Part shown: positions 55,917 through 64,000 of the stretch, piece by piece | Layout: each line of letters starts with the position of its first letter | How positions within the stretch are numbered: position 1 is the first letter of the stretch | From: Fistulifera solaris | Taxonomy: Eukaryota; Bacillariophyta; Bacillariophyceae; Naviculales; Stauroneidaceae | Length of the DNA: 64,000 bases | Reading direction: 5' to 3' | NCBI GenBank assembly: GCA_030295235.1 | Contig: AP026131.1 | Coordinates: forward strand, 372,001 to 436,000 | Notes under the pieces: generated by a model | Database searches by the model: none | Told to the model about the DNA's origin: nothing | What the model saw: the letters and a program-made list of their open reading frames with translations, nothing else | Position numbers and translations under genes: made by a program

Positions 55917-56955
55917 GCCTCGTGTCGAAACCAGGGTGAATAATGGTATATATGAAGCGTCTTAGGGAACCCGTTGGACAATGAAACAATTAAACACCAC
56001 CCATTATTCTAAAAAAATCCGAATTTGTGTTTAGAATTTACTTTTAGGTATGATGCTATTCAATGAATTGAAACCGACACTGTTGAGGCTTTAGTGATGG
56101 TCAAGTGCGATTGCAACAAGAGCAATTACAGTGATAACAATGCCATAAACAACAACTTCGGAAGCATCAAGAGCATTAAGCATATCATGAGACGAATTTG
56201 AAACAGAATTGCCCCTTTTAGGACTTGTTGTAGATTTACGTTCCCAGAAAATCTGGGAGATTGGTATTTACACTGGTCCAGAAAATCTGGACGAAATGCC
56301 CTTTCACATTATCAGAAAATCTGGAAGATTGGTATTTACACTTGTCCAGAAATTCTGGACAAGTTGCATTATCAGATTCTCAGAAAATCTGGGAGAGTGG
56401 TATTTACCTGGTCCAGAAAATCTGGACCATATGTATTTTCACGTTCCCAGAAAATCTGGTTGATTGATATTTACACTGGTCCAGAAAATCTGGACCTTAT
56501 GTATTTTCACGCTCCCGGAAAATCTGGTTGATTGATATTTACTTTGGTCCAGAAAATCTGGACCATATGTATTTTCACGCTCCCAGAAAATCTGGTTGAT
56601 TGGTATTTACTCAGGTCCAGAAAATCTGGACCTTATGAATTGTCACGTTGACAGAAAAGCTGATAGACTGATATTTACTCTGGTCCAGAAAATCTGGACC
56701 GTATGTATTGTCACAATCCCAGAAAATCTGGTTGATTGATATTTAAACTGGTCCAGAAAATCTGGAGATGTTGCATTTTCACAGTTAACTACAATGCTGT
56801 CTGGTCGTCGCTCGTCATCGGCATCCTCGGCGCTCGGCGGCGCATCTTTTACGTCGCGTCGTTAAAAGACACAAAAATGGAGACGAGCTGTACGCTGTAC
56901 ACAACCTTTCATTTGAAGGTGCTCATTGACGATACACTTGCAAAACGTTTACACC
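55917..56955. other. intergenic with a palindrome array
   Basis: No gene is seen. The array at 56238-56770 precedes the RAB5IF-like gene by about 190 nt. Open frames through the array are artefacts of its composition. Confidence 0.65.
56238..56770. repeat. phased palindrome array, 34/68-nt period
   Basis: GGTCCAGAAAATCTGGACC-type palindromes recur at 56275, 56343, 56410, 56478, 56546, 56614, 56682 and 56749, i.e. every 68 nt. Halfway between are CCCAGAAAATCTGG palindromes, e.g. cores at 56244 and 56278, 34 nt apart. Spacers are TATGTATTTTCACG and TTGATTGATATTTAC. The 34-nt spacing equals that of the array at 9.6 kb. Confidence 0.95.
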
Positions 56956-57405
56956 ATGCTCGAGAAAGTCAAAGCAACTATAGGGAAGGCCTTGTCCGTA
57001 AATTCAAAACCCACGGAGGAGACGTTTTCTGAACTACCCGATGTTCTCATCTGGTTTCGTGCTGTTTTGGGTCTCACTTATGGCATATTCATGGGATTGA
57101 AGGGGATCCGCAGCGGACCAGCTTTGGTACAAGCTGTGAACCTTATTGTTTTTATCCCTTTCATGTACTCCCGTTTCTATCTTGGTGTTGAAATGGATCA
57201 TTTTGCGTCGCAAATTTATTTTTCGGGCACATTCAATGCCCTCGCGCTGTTCTTACTGATATGGATCTGTCTGTACACGGCGGAGCACGAAGAAGACGAA
57301 AATCAATTGGCGGCTTTATTAGTATCATCGAGCAAGGTCGGAGATTTAAGACCAGATGCCGCCGTCCCATTGATGGAGGCAGTTGCCGAAGAGTCCGAAT
57401 TTTAG
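56956..57405 (+). CDS. RAB5IF: RAB5IF-like (Rab5-interacting / EMC6-related) membrane protein
   Basis: A 149-residue protein with three hydrophobic segments: SELPDVLIWFRAVLGLTYGI, then GPALVQAVNLIVFIPFMYSR, and FSGTFNALALFLLIWICLYT. The pattern LIWFRAVLGLTYGIFMG...ALFLLIWICLYTAEHEED matches RAB5IF/C20orf24. That protein is part of an ER complex acting with EMC-like and translocon factors in multipass-protein assembly. The acidic C-terminal tail is variable. The ATG at 56956 (MLEKVKATIGKAL) is used; the open frame upstream starts without an ATG. Single exon. Confidence 0.78.
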   Translation: MLEKVKATIGKALSVNSKPTEETFSELPDVLIWFRAVLGLTYGIFMGLKGIRSGPALVQAVNLIVFIPFMYSRFYLGVEMDHFASQIYFSGTFNALALFLLIWICLYTAEHEEDENQLAALLVSSSKVGDLRPDAAVPLMEAVAEESEF

Positions 57406-57924
57406 AGAAGCACCGCGTCACTGATGAATAGATTATTATGGTGTCGTGGGTTAGCGCAGAAGATTGAGAATTTTTTAGAATATGCATGTGGCATCTTTAA
57501 TTTTGATAAACATGAGAGTAAACGTCTGTTCTCTACACACCACGTCACTTTGTAATGCTAGAAGAAATACAGGTACATTCCCCGTGATCATCATCTTCAG
57601 GAAAGAGGAAGTGGATGGTGAAGGTTAACTAGTGTATTCTCTTCAAGCCTTAGCAATTGTTCTAGCCTAAAGTAGCATTCTCTAGTATGCGACCATAACG
57701 GAGGACGGACAGACACAAGATACCGATTGCCATCCAACATCAATATTTATTCCTAATTTTCCAACAAAAATTCTTTATCGCTATTTGGCTATTATCCTGT
57801 TAATGGCAATAAATCGATATCAATAGTATCGATTACTCTCCTTTTTTCGAAATAACAGAACAATCTAAGTAGCAGAAGAAAATCCGAGCGGATTGTGCAG
57901 TTTGTCCGAGGAAAGTGTTAGAAA
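57406..57924. other. intergenic, no feature recognised
   Basis: About 520 nt, AT-rich towards the 3' end, forming the 5' flank of the nucleolar-type gene. I see no gene. Confidence 0.5.
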
Positions 57925-58757
57925 ATGCCGATCGAAGTTAACAAGAGTGCGTTTGCGGCGGTAGACGCTCTCTTCGGCAGCGAAGAACGATCCGAAACAA
58001 AGAAACAGCAGCAAAAGCCAGTCATTGAAACGTCACAAAGATTGGGAGTCGGAGCGAAGGCTACATCAAAGAATCCTGACCCTGTCTCGAGTACAATTCT
58101 TCAGGTCGGTCGCAAAAGGCAGCGGGAGAACGAAGGCCATGTAGAAGAAAGCTTGCTTGAAAGTGTAGCTCGTGATGATAGTGACGAAGAGGATTTAGGA
58201 AGAACAGCCATCGATTCAAACAATAAAGTTGTCGCTACTTCTTCGGCTGTAATTGTAGATTCGTCAACGAAGAAGCGAAAGAAGGGAAAGAAGGAGCGAG
58301 CATTGAGCAAGGCGAACGGAGAGCAAGGAGTAAAATCTGACAGCGCACAGCCAGACAACAATCTATCACAAGAGAATAGTTTGAAGCAGAACGAAGACGC
58401 GGAACAAGAATTGAAGGGCGGTAAAGCGTCGACAAAAGAAAGCGACGAAAAATTCGCAGTAAGCAAAAGAACATCTACAAAGATCAGCGTGAAAAGAAAC
58501 CGGAGCACCTTATCGTTGGTAGCAAGAACTACAAAGGTAGACCTCTGACAGCCGAGACACGCGCTAAATTGAACTTGCCAGCGACCAAATCCTCTTCGAA
58601 TCTAAGCTTTTCCGGGACGTGGACTGGAGAAGGTGCGAAAGCAAGCGAAGGCAAAACCGAAGAATCTCTTATCGTCGAAAAGAAAGAAGCTCGCCCGTCG
58701 AAAGAATCTTTGAAGAAAAAACCGTCCAAAAAGCCCAAATTTAAGAACTTGAAATGA
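57925..58757 (+). CDS. Lys-rich nucleolar-type conserved protein, function unknown
   Basis: The N-terminal 190 residues are low-complexity and charged with basic clusters ([14 protein letters not shown]) that look like nuclear or nucleolar signals. The only well-ordered stretch is [20 protein letters not shown] and [13 protein letters not shown], a short conserved block seen in small eukaryotic nucleolar proteins, followed by SNLSFSGTW and a Lys-rich end ([14 protein letters not shown]). That block is split between frames unless A4 at 58492-58495 is A5; the corrected protein has 277 residues. I cannot name the family with confidence; a role in ribosome biogenesis is inferred from composition only. 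ATG 57925; single exon. Confidence 0.6.
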
Positions 58758-58784
58758 AGACCGGTAGTAAATAGAAATAGCTTT

Positions 58785-59201
58785 TTAGTCGAGTCCTGCA
58801 TCCGCTTCTCGTTCGAGCCGCTCTCGTAGTAATGCCACAATTGCTTTGTGTGTGCGGCGCTCGAGTTTCTGTAGTTTCGGAAGTATTTCTCGTTTCAGAT
58901 CAGCATTGATCTTCTTGGGTGCAGCGGCAACAACGTCCTCGTCTCCGCGAATTTCCGGTAGTTCTGCTTTCGCCATTTCTAATGCTTTTTCTAGGACGCT
59001 CTTTTCCTGACTGGTTGCTTTGATCCTCTTAGACGCAGGTTCGTCCGAAGTGATATCTAGGGTGGGATCGGATGGTGTGTAGTTGCGAAACTGTACAACG
59101 TTTCTTTCTTGATTGCTGTCATAGTTATTGGTCACCGATGGTTGTTTGTTTCGTCCAGCTTTTGCTGACAGAGCAGCCAGTCGCGCCTTCCGTTCGTCCA
59201 T
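58785..59201 (-). CDS. CCDC12: CCDC12/Cwf18-type splicing factor
   Basis: A 138-residue protein with the Cwf18 plan: RKARLAALSAKAGRNK at the start, VVQFRNYTPSDPTLDI in the middle (family FRNYxPxD) and a terminal helix NADLKREILPKLQKLERRTH ending AIVALLRERLE. Cwf18/CCDC12 sits in the activated spliceosome near the U2/U6 catalytic centre. The ATG at 59201 gives MDERKARL. The gene is convergent with the nucleolar-type gene, with only about 27 nt between their stop codons. Single exon. Confidence 0.82.
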   Translation of the reverse strand: MDERKARLAALSAKAGRNKQPSVTNNYDSNQERNVVQFRNYTPSDPTLDITSDEPASKRIKATSQEKSVLEKALEMAKAELPEIRGDEDVVAAAPKKINADLKREILPKLQKLERRTHKAIVALLRERLEREADAGLD

Positions 59202-59207
59202 GGTCAA

Positions 59208-59522
59208 GGTTGTCGTAAATTGTTTTTGTATGATTAACAGCCTAACGGTACTTGTAAAAGGAAGGAAATGATGTCAAAATGATTAGAGACGGTTTATAGT
59301 TGCGATTTGCGATGTGTGTGTGCGGTTTTTGCGATGCGGTTTTCGCACTGCATGCGATGCGCGGCCGCAATAAGTTTCTTTTGACAGACGCACCGGTTCT
59401 CATTCGCTTCATTTTTTCGATTATTTATTTTCGCATTGGCAGCAACAAAATATAGTCTAGTCATCATCTGCATGACAACACATGCTTCTTGCTGCAGACT
59501 CTTTTAATCATACATCAACCCG
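59208..59522. other. divergent intergenic region
   Basis: 5' flanks of CCDC12 (minus) and the polytopic protein (plus). GC-rich words such as GCGATGCGCGGCCGC occur; no gene is seen. Confidence 0.5.
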
Positions 59523-60380
59523 ATGAATATAATAACGTGGATAGCTCATGCCGAAGCGAATCATCCGAAGCATTTGAGCTGGAGGCATCCTTCCGCTGTC
59601 CTCATCGTGCACTATGGTGTTGTGTTTTCCGTCACTTTTTCACTTCATGATTGGATCTTCAATTCAAACCACGACGTCCCTGTTGAAGATTCAGCCGTCG
59701 CATGGAATGTGATACGGTTTGTTCTTGCTTATGCGACTTGGTTACTTGTCTGGAGACTACTCTTTTGCGAGCCAAGGGTCTTCCGTTCCTCTATACTTTA
59801 CGAGTACTGTTGGCTTTGTAACGTGACTCTCGTTCTCGGTGCCGTATCGCTCGCGTTACAGAGGCCCGCCATAACAGCAGCCTGCTGTGTCACTGTGGGT
59901 ATTGATCAGTTGCTCTGGTACGTCGACTTGCTGGTGTACTTTCTCTCCGGAAAATTCCCGATTGGCGTGGCCGGTTACTTGTTCTGGGAAAATACTTCCT
60001 GGTCGACTCGCATTACGTGCACGCATCATCTGTGGACCATTCCTCTCTTTTTATACGCTATTCGACGACTACCGACCGTCGCTTTGCCTCTGTCGGCTGT
60101 GATCATGGTGCTAAACGTCACGCTGAGTCGCTGCATGACGCCCGCGGCTATTGAAGTGGAATATAGGGAGAAAGGCACGGCGAAGTTGCTTCACAAATAT
60201 TTGAATGTGAATCTTTCTCATGCTCTCTGGAAGGATATCAAAATATCATGGCTGCAAATCAACTACGACAATCCTCCAGCGCTACTCTATTTGTGGCGGT
60301 TGTTGTGGCGATGGGAGGCATTCAACGTACTCGTTTTTGGAGTATTGCGTCTAATTTGCTACTTAGTATTTGGCAAATAA
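59523..60380 (+). CDS. polytopic membrane protein of unknown function
   Basis: A 285-residue protein with six or seven hydrophobic segments and no N-terminal signal. Polar or aromatic residues occur within or beside the helices: EYCWLCNVTLVLGAVSLAL, TVGIDQLLWYVDLLVYFL and TRITCTHHLWTIPLFLYAI. The CWLCN, DQLLWYVD and THHLW words look like conserved functional residues; the paired His and Asp could bind metal or substrate. I do not recognise the family. The C-terminal third includes an amphipathic KYLNVNLSHALWKDIKISWLQ and a final hydrophobic segment. ATG 59523; single exon. Confidence 0.7.
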   Translation: MNIITWIAHAEANHPKHLSWRHPSAVLIVHYGVVFSVTFSLHDWIFNSNHDVPVEDSAVAWNVIRFVLAYATWLLVWRLLFCEPRVFRSSILYEYCWLCNVTLVLGAVSLALQRPAITAACCVTVGIDQLLWYVDLLVYFLSGKFPIGVAGYLFWENTSWSTRITCTHHLWTIPLFLYAIRRLPTVALPLSAVIMVLNVTLSRCMTPAAIEVEYREKGTAKLLHKYLNVNLSHALWKDIKISWLQINYDNPPALLYLWRLLWRWEAFNVLVFGVLRLICYLVFGK

Positions 60381-60498
60381 TGATAAATCAATAAAATCTA
60401 TTTATAAGCAGGAACACAAGCTGCCATAGTGGACCAACTCAATAACGACAACATCGATGCATCGACGTTACAACAAACAGTCGCAAATCGGTATGCAA

Positions 60499-61306
60499 TT
60501 AACAACAATTAGGCGCCTTAGGAAGACCCGCCCCCGTGGATAGGTCGATGCCTTTCTTTTCGTCTTTGTCACTGCCGCTCGCAACTCTTTGCCGAATCAG
60601 CTCTCCTGCCATGGTCAAGAACGCTTCCTCGACATTCTTTGCCGATTTCGCCGACGTTTCTATGTATGGAATGCCCAGCTCCGCGGCGAATTCCTGAGCC
60701 TGTTCTGTCGTCACTACTCGATCCGCTGTTCGATCGGATTTGTTTCCGACCAGCAATTTGACTGTACCTTCCGCAGCATAACGATTGACTTCTTTCAGCC
60801 AGTCATTGACATGGTCAAACGATTCGGTGCTTGTAACATCGAACACCATAATGATGCCATCTGCTCCGCGATAATAAGCAGAAGTAATGGTACGGAAGCG
60901 CTCTTGTCCAGCCGTGTCCCAAATCTGGAGTTTCACTGTCTTCTTGTCGAGTTTTACCGTGCGAAACCGGAAGTCAACGCCAATTGTACTAATATACGAT
61001 TCCGTGAACGCATCGTCCTACAATCAGAAGAGAAAACGAGTTGAGAAGGAGCGCGAAAAATTGCTAGCCCGCGCCCAGCGATGATGTAACGATCATAGAA
61101 TTCTATTTTCTATTTCGCAAGAATTAAAACAGGCCGCCGCGAACCAGGTAACAAACGAAAGGGTCGTCATTGTTCATTGTTGCGTAATGTCTACTCACCG
61201 CAAAGCGAAGTAACAGGCACGACTTTCCCACACCGCTGTCACCGATCAAAACAAGCTTGAAAAGATAGTCATAATCTCGTTGTTTGGAAGTGGATCCAGG
61301 AGCCAT
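60499..61306 (-). CDS. Rab1/Rab8-type small GTPase
   Basis: Exons 61306-61199 and 61017-60499 join over a 181-nt intron in phase 0 to give 208 residues. All nucleotide motifs are present: [14 protein letters not shown] (P-loop), [18 protein letters not shown] (switch I), [20 protein letters not shown] (switch II), GNKSD and ETSAK. It ends in Cys-Cys for geranylgeranylation. The switch regions are of the Rab1/Ypt1-Rab8 group that controls ER-to-Golgi and post-Golgi traffic. Rab1 is the closer reading ([15 protein letters not shown]), but a tree would be needed to exclude Rab8. The intron lies just after the P-loop helix. COG2 elsewhere in the window acts in the same pathway, but linkage is not implied. 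Confidence 0.92.
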
Positions 61307-62147
61307 GATGATAGATTTTGCTTTAAGTAGATCTGTTTTTCTCGTGCATTTGGAAAGGAGGTCGTCGAATAATAGCATACAAGTACCTGTACCAGGTACT
61401 GTAGCGGCGCGTTTGCCTTTGCGTTTGCGTTTGCGCGCACCGCTCTCGTACTGGTAATAAGGTTACAACAGGGAAGGGAACGTCCAACGGAAACTGAAGC
61501 TGGTTTTTTCTTAGTGATACTAAAGTTATATGCTCTGTAATGTTAGTTTAAGAAAGTTTGGAAACCATTCCGACGTGTAATTGTTTAAGTGTGAAGAGTC
61601 TTTAGTTCTACTGTATGAGCCATGTGTGATGTGTGGTACCGGTGTATAGCCCAAAGTGTATGCCACCTTCGCCACGACTGCTTTTCATCAGTCATGAATC
61701 ATTTTTCGAGCCGAATAGCTAACTGCCACCTGTTCGTAGGATGCATTGGTAGACTAATTAGATTCTAGTACTTACCTCTATAACCAACATTCGCGTTATA
61801 AATTTCAGTACCACCGTCGACAACTGAACCACATCCGTTTGAGAACGGTCTAATCAAGTTCCTTAAGCTTTGCGTCGAGATCGAATTTTCCGCCATCACG
61901 GTCAATTCTAAAGTAAAGATTGCAGATCGCAGATGCATAATTAATTGTCCGTCGCCGCACATATTGTTGCCTAAAAGCGAAAAATGCTTGGGCGCACGAA
62001 AATTTTTATTCAGCTGCAAATTAGAAGCAAACGGACGAGGGCCGGCAACGTCCAACATAATATAACTTCATCTACGATGAAATAGTTCTTGAAAACATAT
62101 TGTTCGAAACTAGCTAAATTTGACCATGGAATCAATAGATTTTTCGC
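61307..62147. other. intergenic, dispersed hairpin element
   Basis: No gene is accepted. The hairpin element occurs at 61635-61700: GGTACCGGTG, TATAGCCCAAAGTG, then GACTGCTTTTCATCAGTC. A 97-codon minus-strand frame (61765-62058) begins with ATG but shows no domain. Confidence 0.5.
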
Positions 62148-64000
62148 TTATTTCGGTTGAGGCGGCGTCCATACAAATGTTTCTGGAGGTACTGTCTCAC
62201 CTTCGGGCTCGTCAGCTGGACTTCTCAAAGTTTCAAGCTCGTCATCTTCTTGAGTGGACGTATCTTTCAAAATAATCACACCCATCGGTGTTGCCGTCGG
62301 GCGGACAGGCTGGTAGCGTTGTTCAAGATCGTACTGGCAAACTAGGGATTGTGAAGCAGTGATGCGTGAAGGATTGCTCACTCGGAACTCTGATGGCTGG
62401 GGTACCTTGCGCTCAGCTTCCGCTTTGTTTTCGACAACTTCTTCTTTTGCATCGTCTTCCTTGATTTCTTCTTCTTTGGGAGCGTCGACGTCCATTTCCT
62501 CGCCATAGATCCCCAACTTAACTCTTTTCCTAGCCAAACGAGCCTTTTCTTTCGCGGTGGTGGACAGAGTAACTGTCTCAACTCGTTTCTTTTTTCTCCT
62601 CTTTCTTCTCTTCCATTTTCTTCGGATAAGCGAATGCACTAGGTTTCGACTTGCACACAATGCTAAATTTCTTAGGATATTGAAAGTTGGAATTCAAACC
62701 GATCGTGTAAGTCGGAGTGAGCGCTAAACTCCAAAAGTGCATCATAGGAAACCAGTGCCAGTGCTGCAACCATAAACAAAGCCCCACCGCACTCGTCATT
62801 TTGTTAAATCCCAGGCGAGAACCGAGTTTCAAAGCACAATTTCTTCCGCCGGTGTCGATGATACCAATCGACATGATCGCACCCATTTTGGTCATCGTGC
62901 TTTGATGCTTTTCTCCCACAATCGAGAACAGCTTCTCCCTGAAAGCACGAGTTTTCTTCGAGTCGCTGCACTGCATGTAAATCATCGCAGTGCCCATCAG
63001 CGCTCCTTGACGCACATAGTCTGTCATGTCATCTAACATGGGTTCGAGTAGTGCGATGCTCTCTGGATTTCCAGTACCAGCCATAGCTATACCAACGGCC
63101 ATACAACTCGCATATCGAACGTGAGGATTGAATGACTCCAAAAGTAGTTTCACAAGCTCTGGTACTCGACCAGGCGTCTTGTATAAAACGAAAGAAAGAC
63201 CTAAGACAGCAGCCATGCGCACATCGTCACTGACGTCGCTGACGGCAGTGTGCAATAGAATTCGGACGGCCTTGTTGCTTCCAGTCCCACAATATGCCAT
63301 CGCCAATGCATACTGAGCACCATATCGCATGATGGGATCGCGGTCACTGCGCATCTCTTCGATACATGCGTCAGCATTCTCTTCCTGACCGAAATTGATA
63401 AGCGCAAGCCCCATGGCAATTCCACGAATGATCTTTTCGTGCTGTGTTTCTCGCGCGTAATTTTTGAGTTCCGCAACCAACTCCGAAAATTCTTCCGAAA
63501 GCTTGCTGTTAGGATTTCCAGCTCCAGTGCCGACTAGCACGAGTCCCAAACTAATTCCAGCAGCTTCACCGGAAACGGCAGAGTCCGTGTCGAGCAACTC
63601 CTTGAGTTCTTTGCAGATGACAAGGTCAGCAGAGCCCATCGCAGTTAAACCGACGCCCAACGCAGCTCCATGACTTTGAACCTCGTTTGCGTGAGAAGTT
63701 CTAAGATGCCCCCGGATGTATTGTAAGGACTCGTGGCGCTTAGCGGCAGATGTTCCTGGCTGGGCGTGAATTAGACCCAGTGCATACAAACTACCACCCT
63801 CAGCGAATCCCCCGGCAGTGCTTACTTCTCCTTGTCCTTCTTCGGGAAGATAAGGCTGAAGCAAATGCATGGCTTCGGTGATATGACCAGAATGCACAAC
63901 TCCCAGGGACGCAGTTGCCGAAAATTTCGCCCTAGCAAAGGCATGAGCGATCAGAAATTTGATCAACGTCCAAAGAACATACTTTCATGAGCACTTACCA
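62148..64000 (-). CDS. PSMD1: 26S proteasome non-ATPase subunit RPN2/PSMD1, 3' part
   Basis: RPN2 is the large base subunit with PC repeats that holds RPN13 and the ATPase ring. The gene enters from beyond the window. The final two bases (63999-64000) end an exon, the intron is 63932-63998, and exon sequence resumes at 63931, rebuilding NWAKFSATASLGVVHSGH. PC repeats follow: GGSLYALGLIHA, HGAALGVGLTAMGS, AAGISLGLVLVGTG, IIRGIAMGLALINFG, RYGAQYALAMAYCGTG, VRMAAVLGLSFVLY, VRYASCMAVGIAMAGTG and VRQGALMGTAMIYMQ. Then FPMMHFWSLALTPTYTIGLN, a Lys/Glu-rich region and a C-terminal MGVIILKDTSTQEDDELE. Frames join if A6 (plus T6 62590-62595) is A5. The C-terminal end is TTFVWTPP-like (ETFVWTPPQPK). Confidence 0.9.

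Noticed and set aside
61765-62058. 97-codon minus-strand frame
   Set aside because: No recognisable domain; it overlaps nothing, but evidence for coding is only the open frame.

Overview
The window is nuclear DNA of a photosynthetic stramenopile, most likely a pennate diatom resembling Phaeodactylum. The support is: dense genes on both strands; short GT-AG introns (about 61-97 nt, one of 181 nt); spliceosomal and Golgi genes; proteins with signal peptides ending in diatom-plastid-like motifs (aromatic residue just after the cleavage site); and a likely thylakoid-lumen protein with a twin-arginine segment. Species is inferred, not shown.

Layout. 1-9.5 kb: MYND-finger protein, FAHD1-like hydrolase, four tandem repeats, TFIIE-alpha, a UBA/UIM/PUB/UBX p97 cofactor, and an ENT nucleoside transporter on the minus strand. 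9.5-16 kb: a 34-nt minisatellite, DGAT2, an isochorismatase-fold hydrolase, a palindrome array, mitochondrial bL28, and a membrane-anchored nitrilase-like protein. 16-27.5 kb: a secreted or plastid unknown, a membrane metallophosphoesterase, an S49 peptidase, tandem repeats, a lumen-type protein and nuclear cap-binding NCBP1. 27.5-34.6 kb: a large palindrome array, a small plastid protein, SKA1, a 218-nt satellite, a foldback element and a broken gene of an unrecognised family. 35-47.3 kb: gamma-glutamyltransferase, a 2OG-oxygenase/DOMON fusion, COG2, a membrane-anchored inositol polyphosphate kinase, dihydrolipoamide dehydrogenase and ISCA1. 47.9-64 kb: a SAPS (PP6 regulatory) protein, a CRT-like transporter, a multicopper oxidase, mL41, a 34/68-nt palindrome array, RAB5IF-like, a nucleolar-type protein, CCDC12/Cwf18, a polytopic unknown, Rab1-type GTPase and the 3' part of proteasome RPN2/PSMD1.

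Most genes are unlinked housekeeping functions with no operon logic. Two things stand out. First, clusters of 13-19-nt palindromes (CCAGAAATTCTGG and relatives), phased at about 34, 51-53 or 68 nt, occur at five places, each in the 5' flank of a plus-strand gene. Their outer arm bases change in matched pairs, which suggests selection for dyad symmetry. Second, many conserved genes carry apparent 1-nt frameshifts that nearly all sit in homopolymers, typically one base short in runs of 2-5 and one base long in runs of 6-8. Consensus error is the simplest reading, so these genes should be treated as probably intact.
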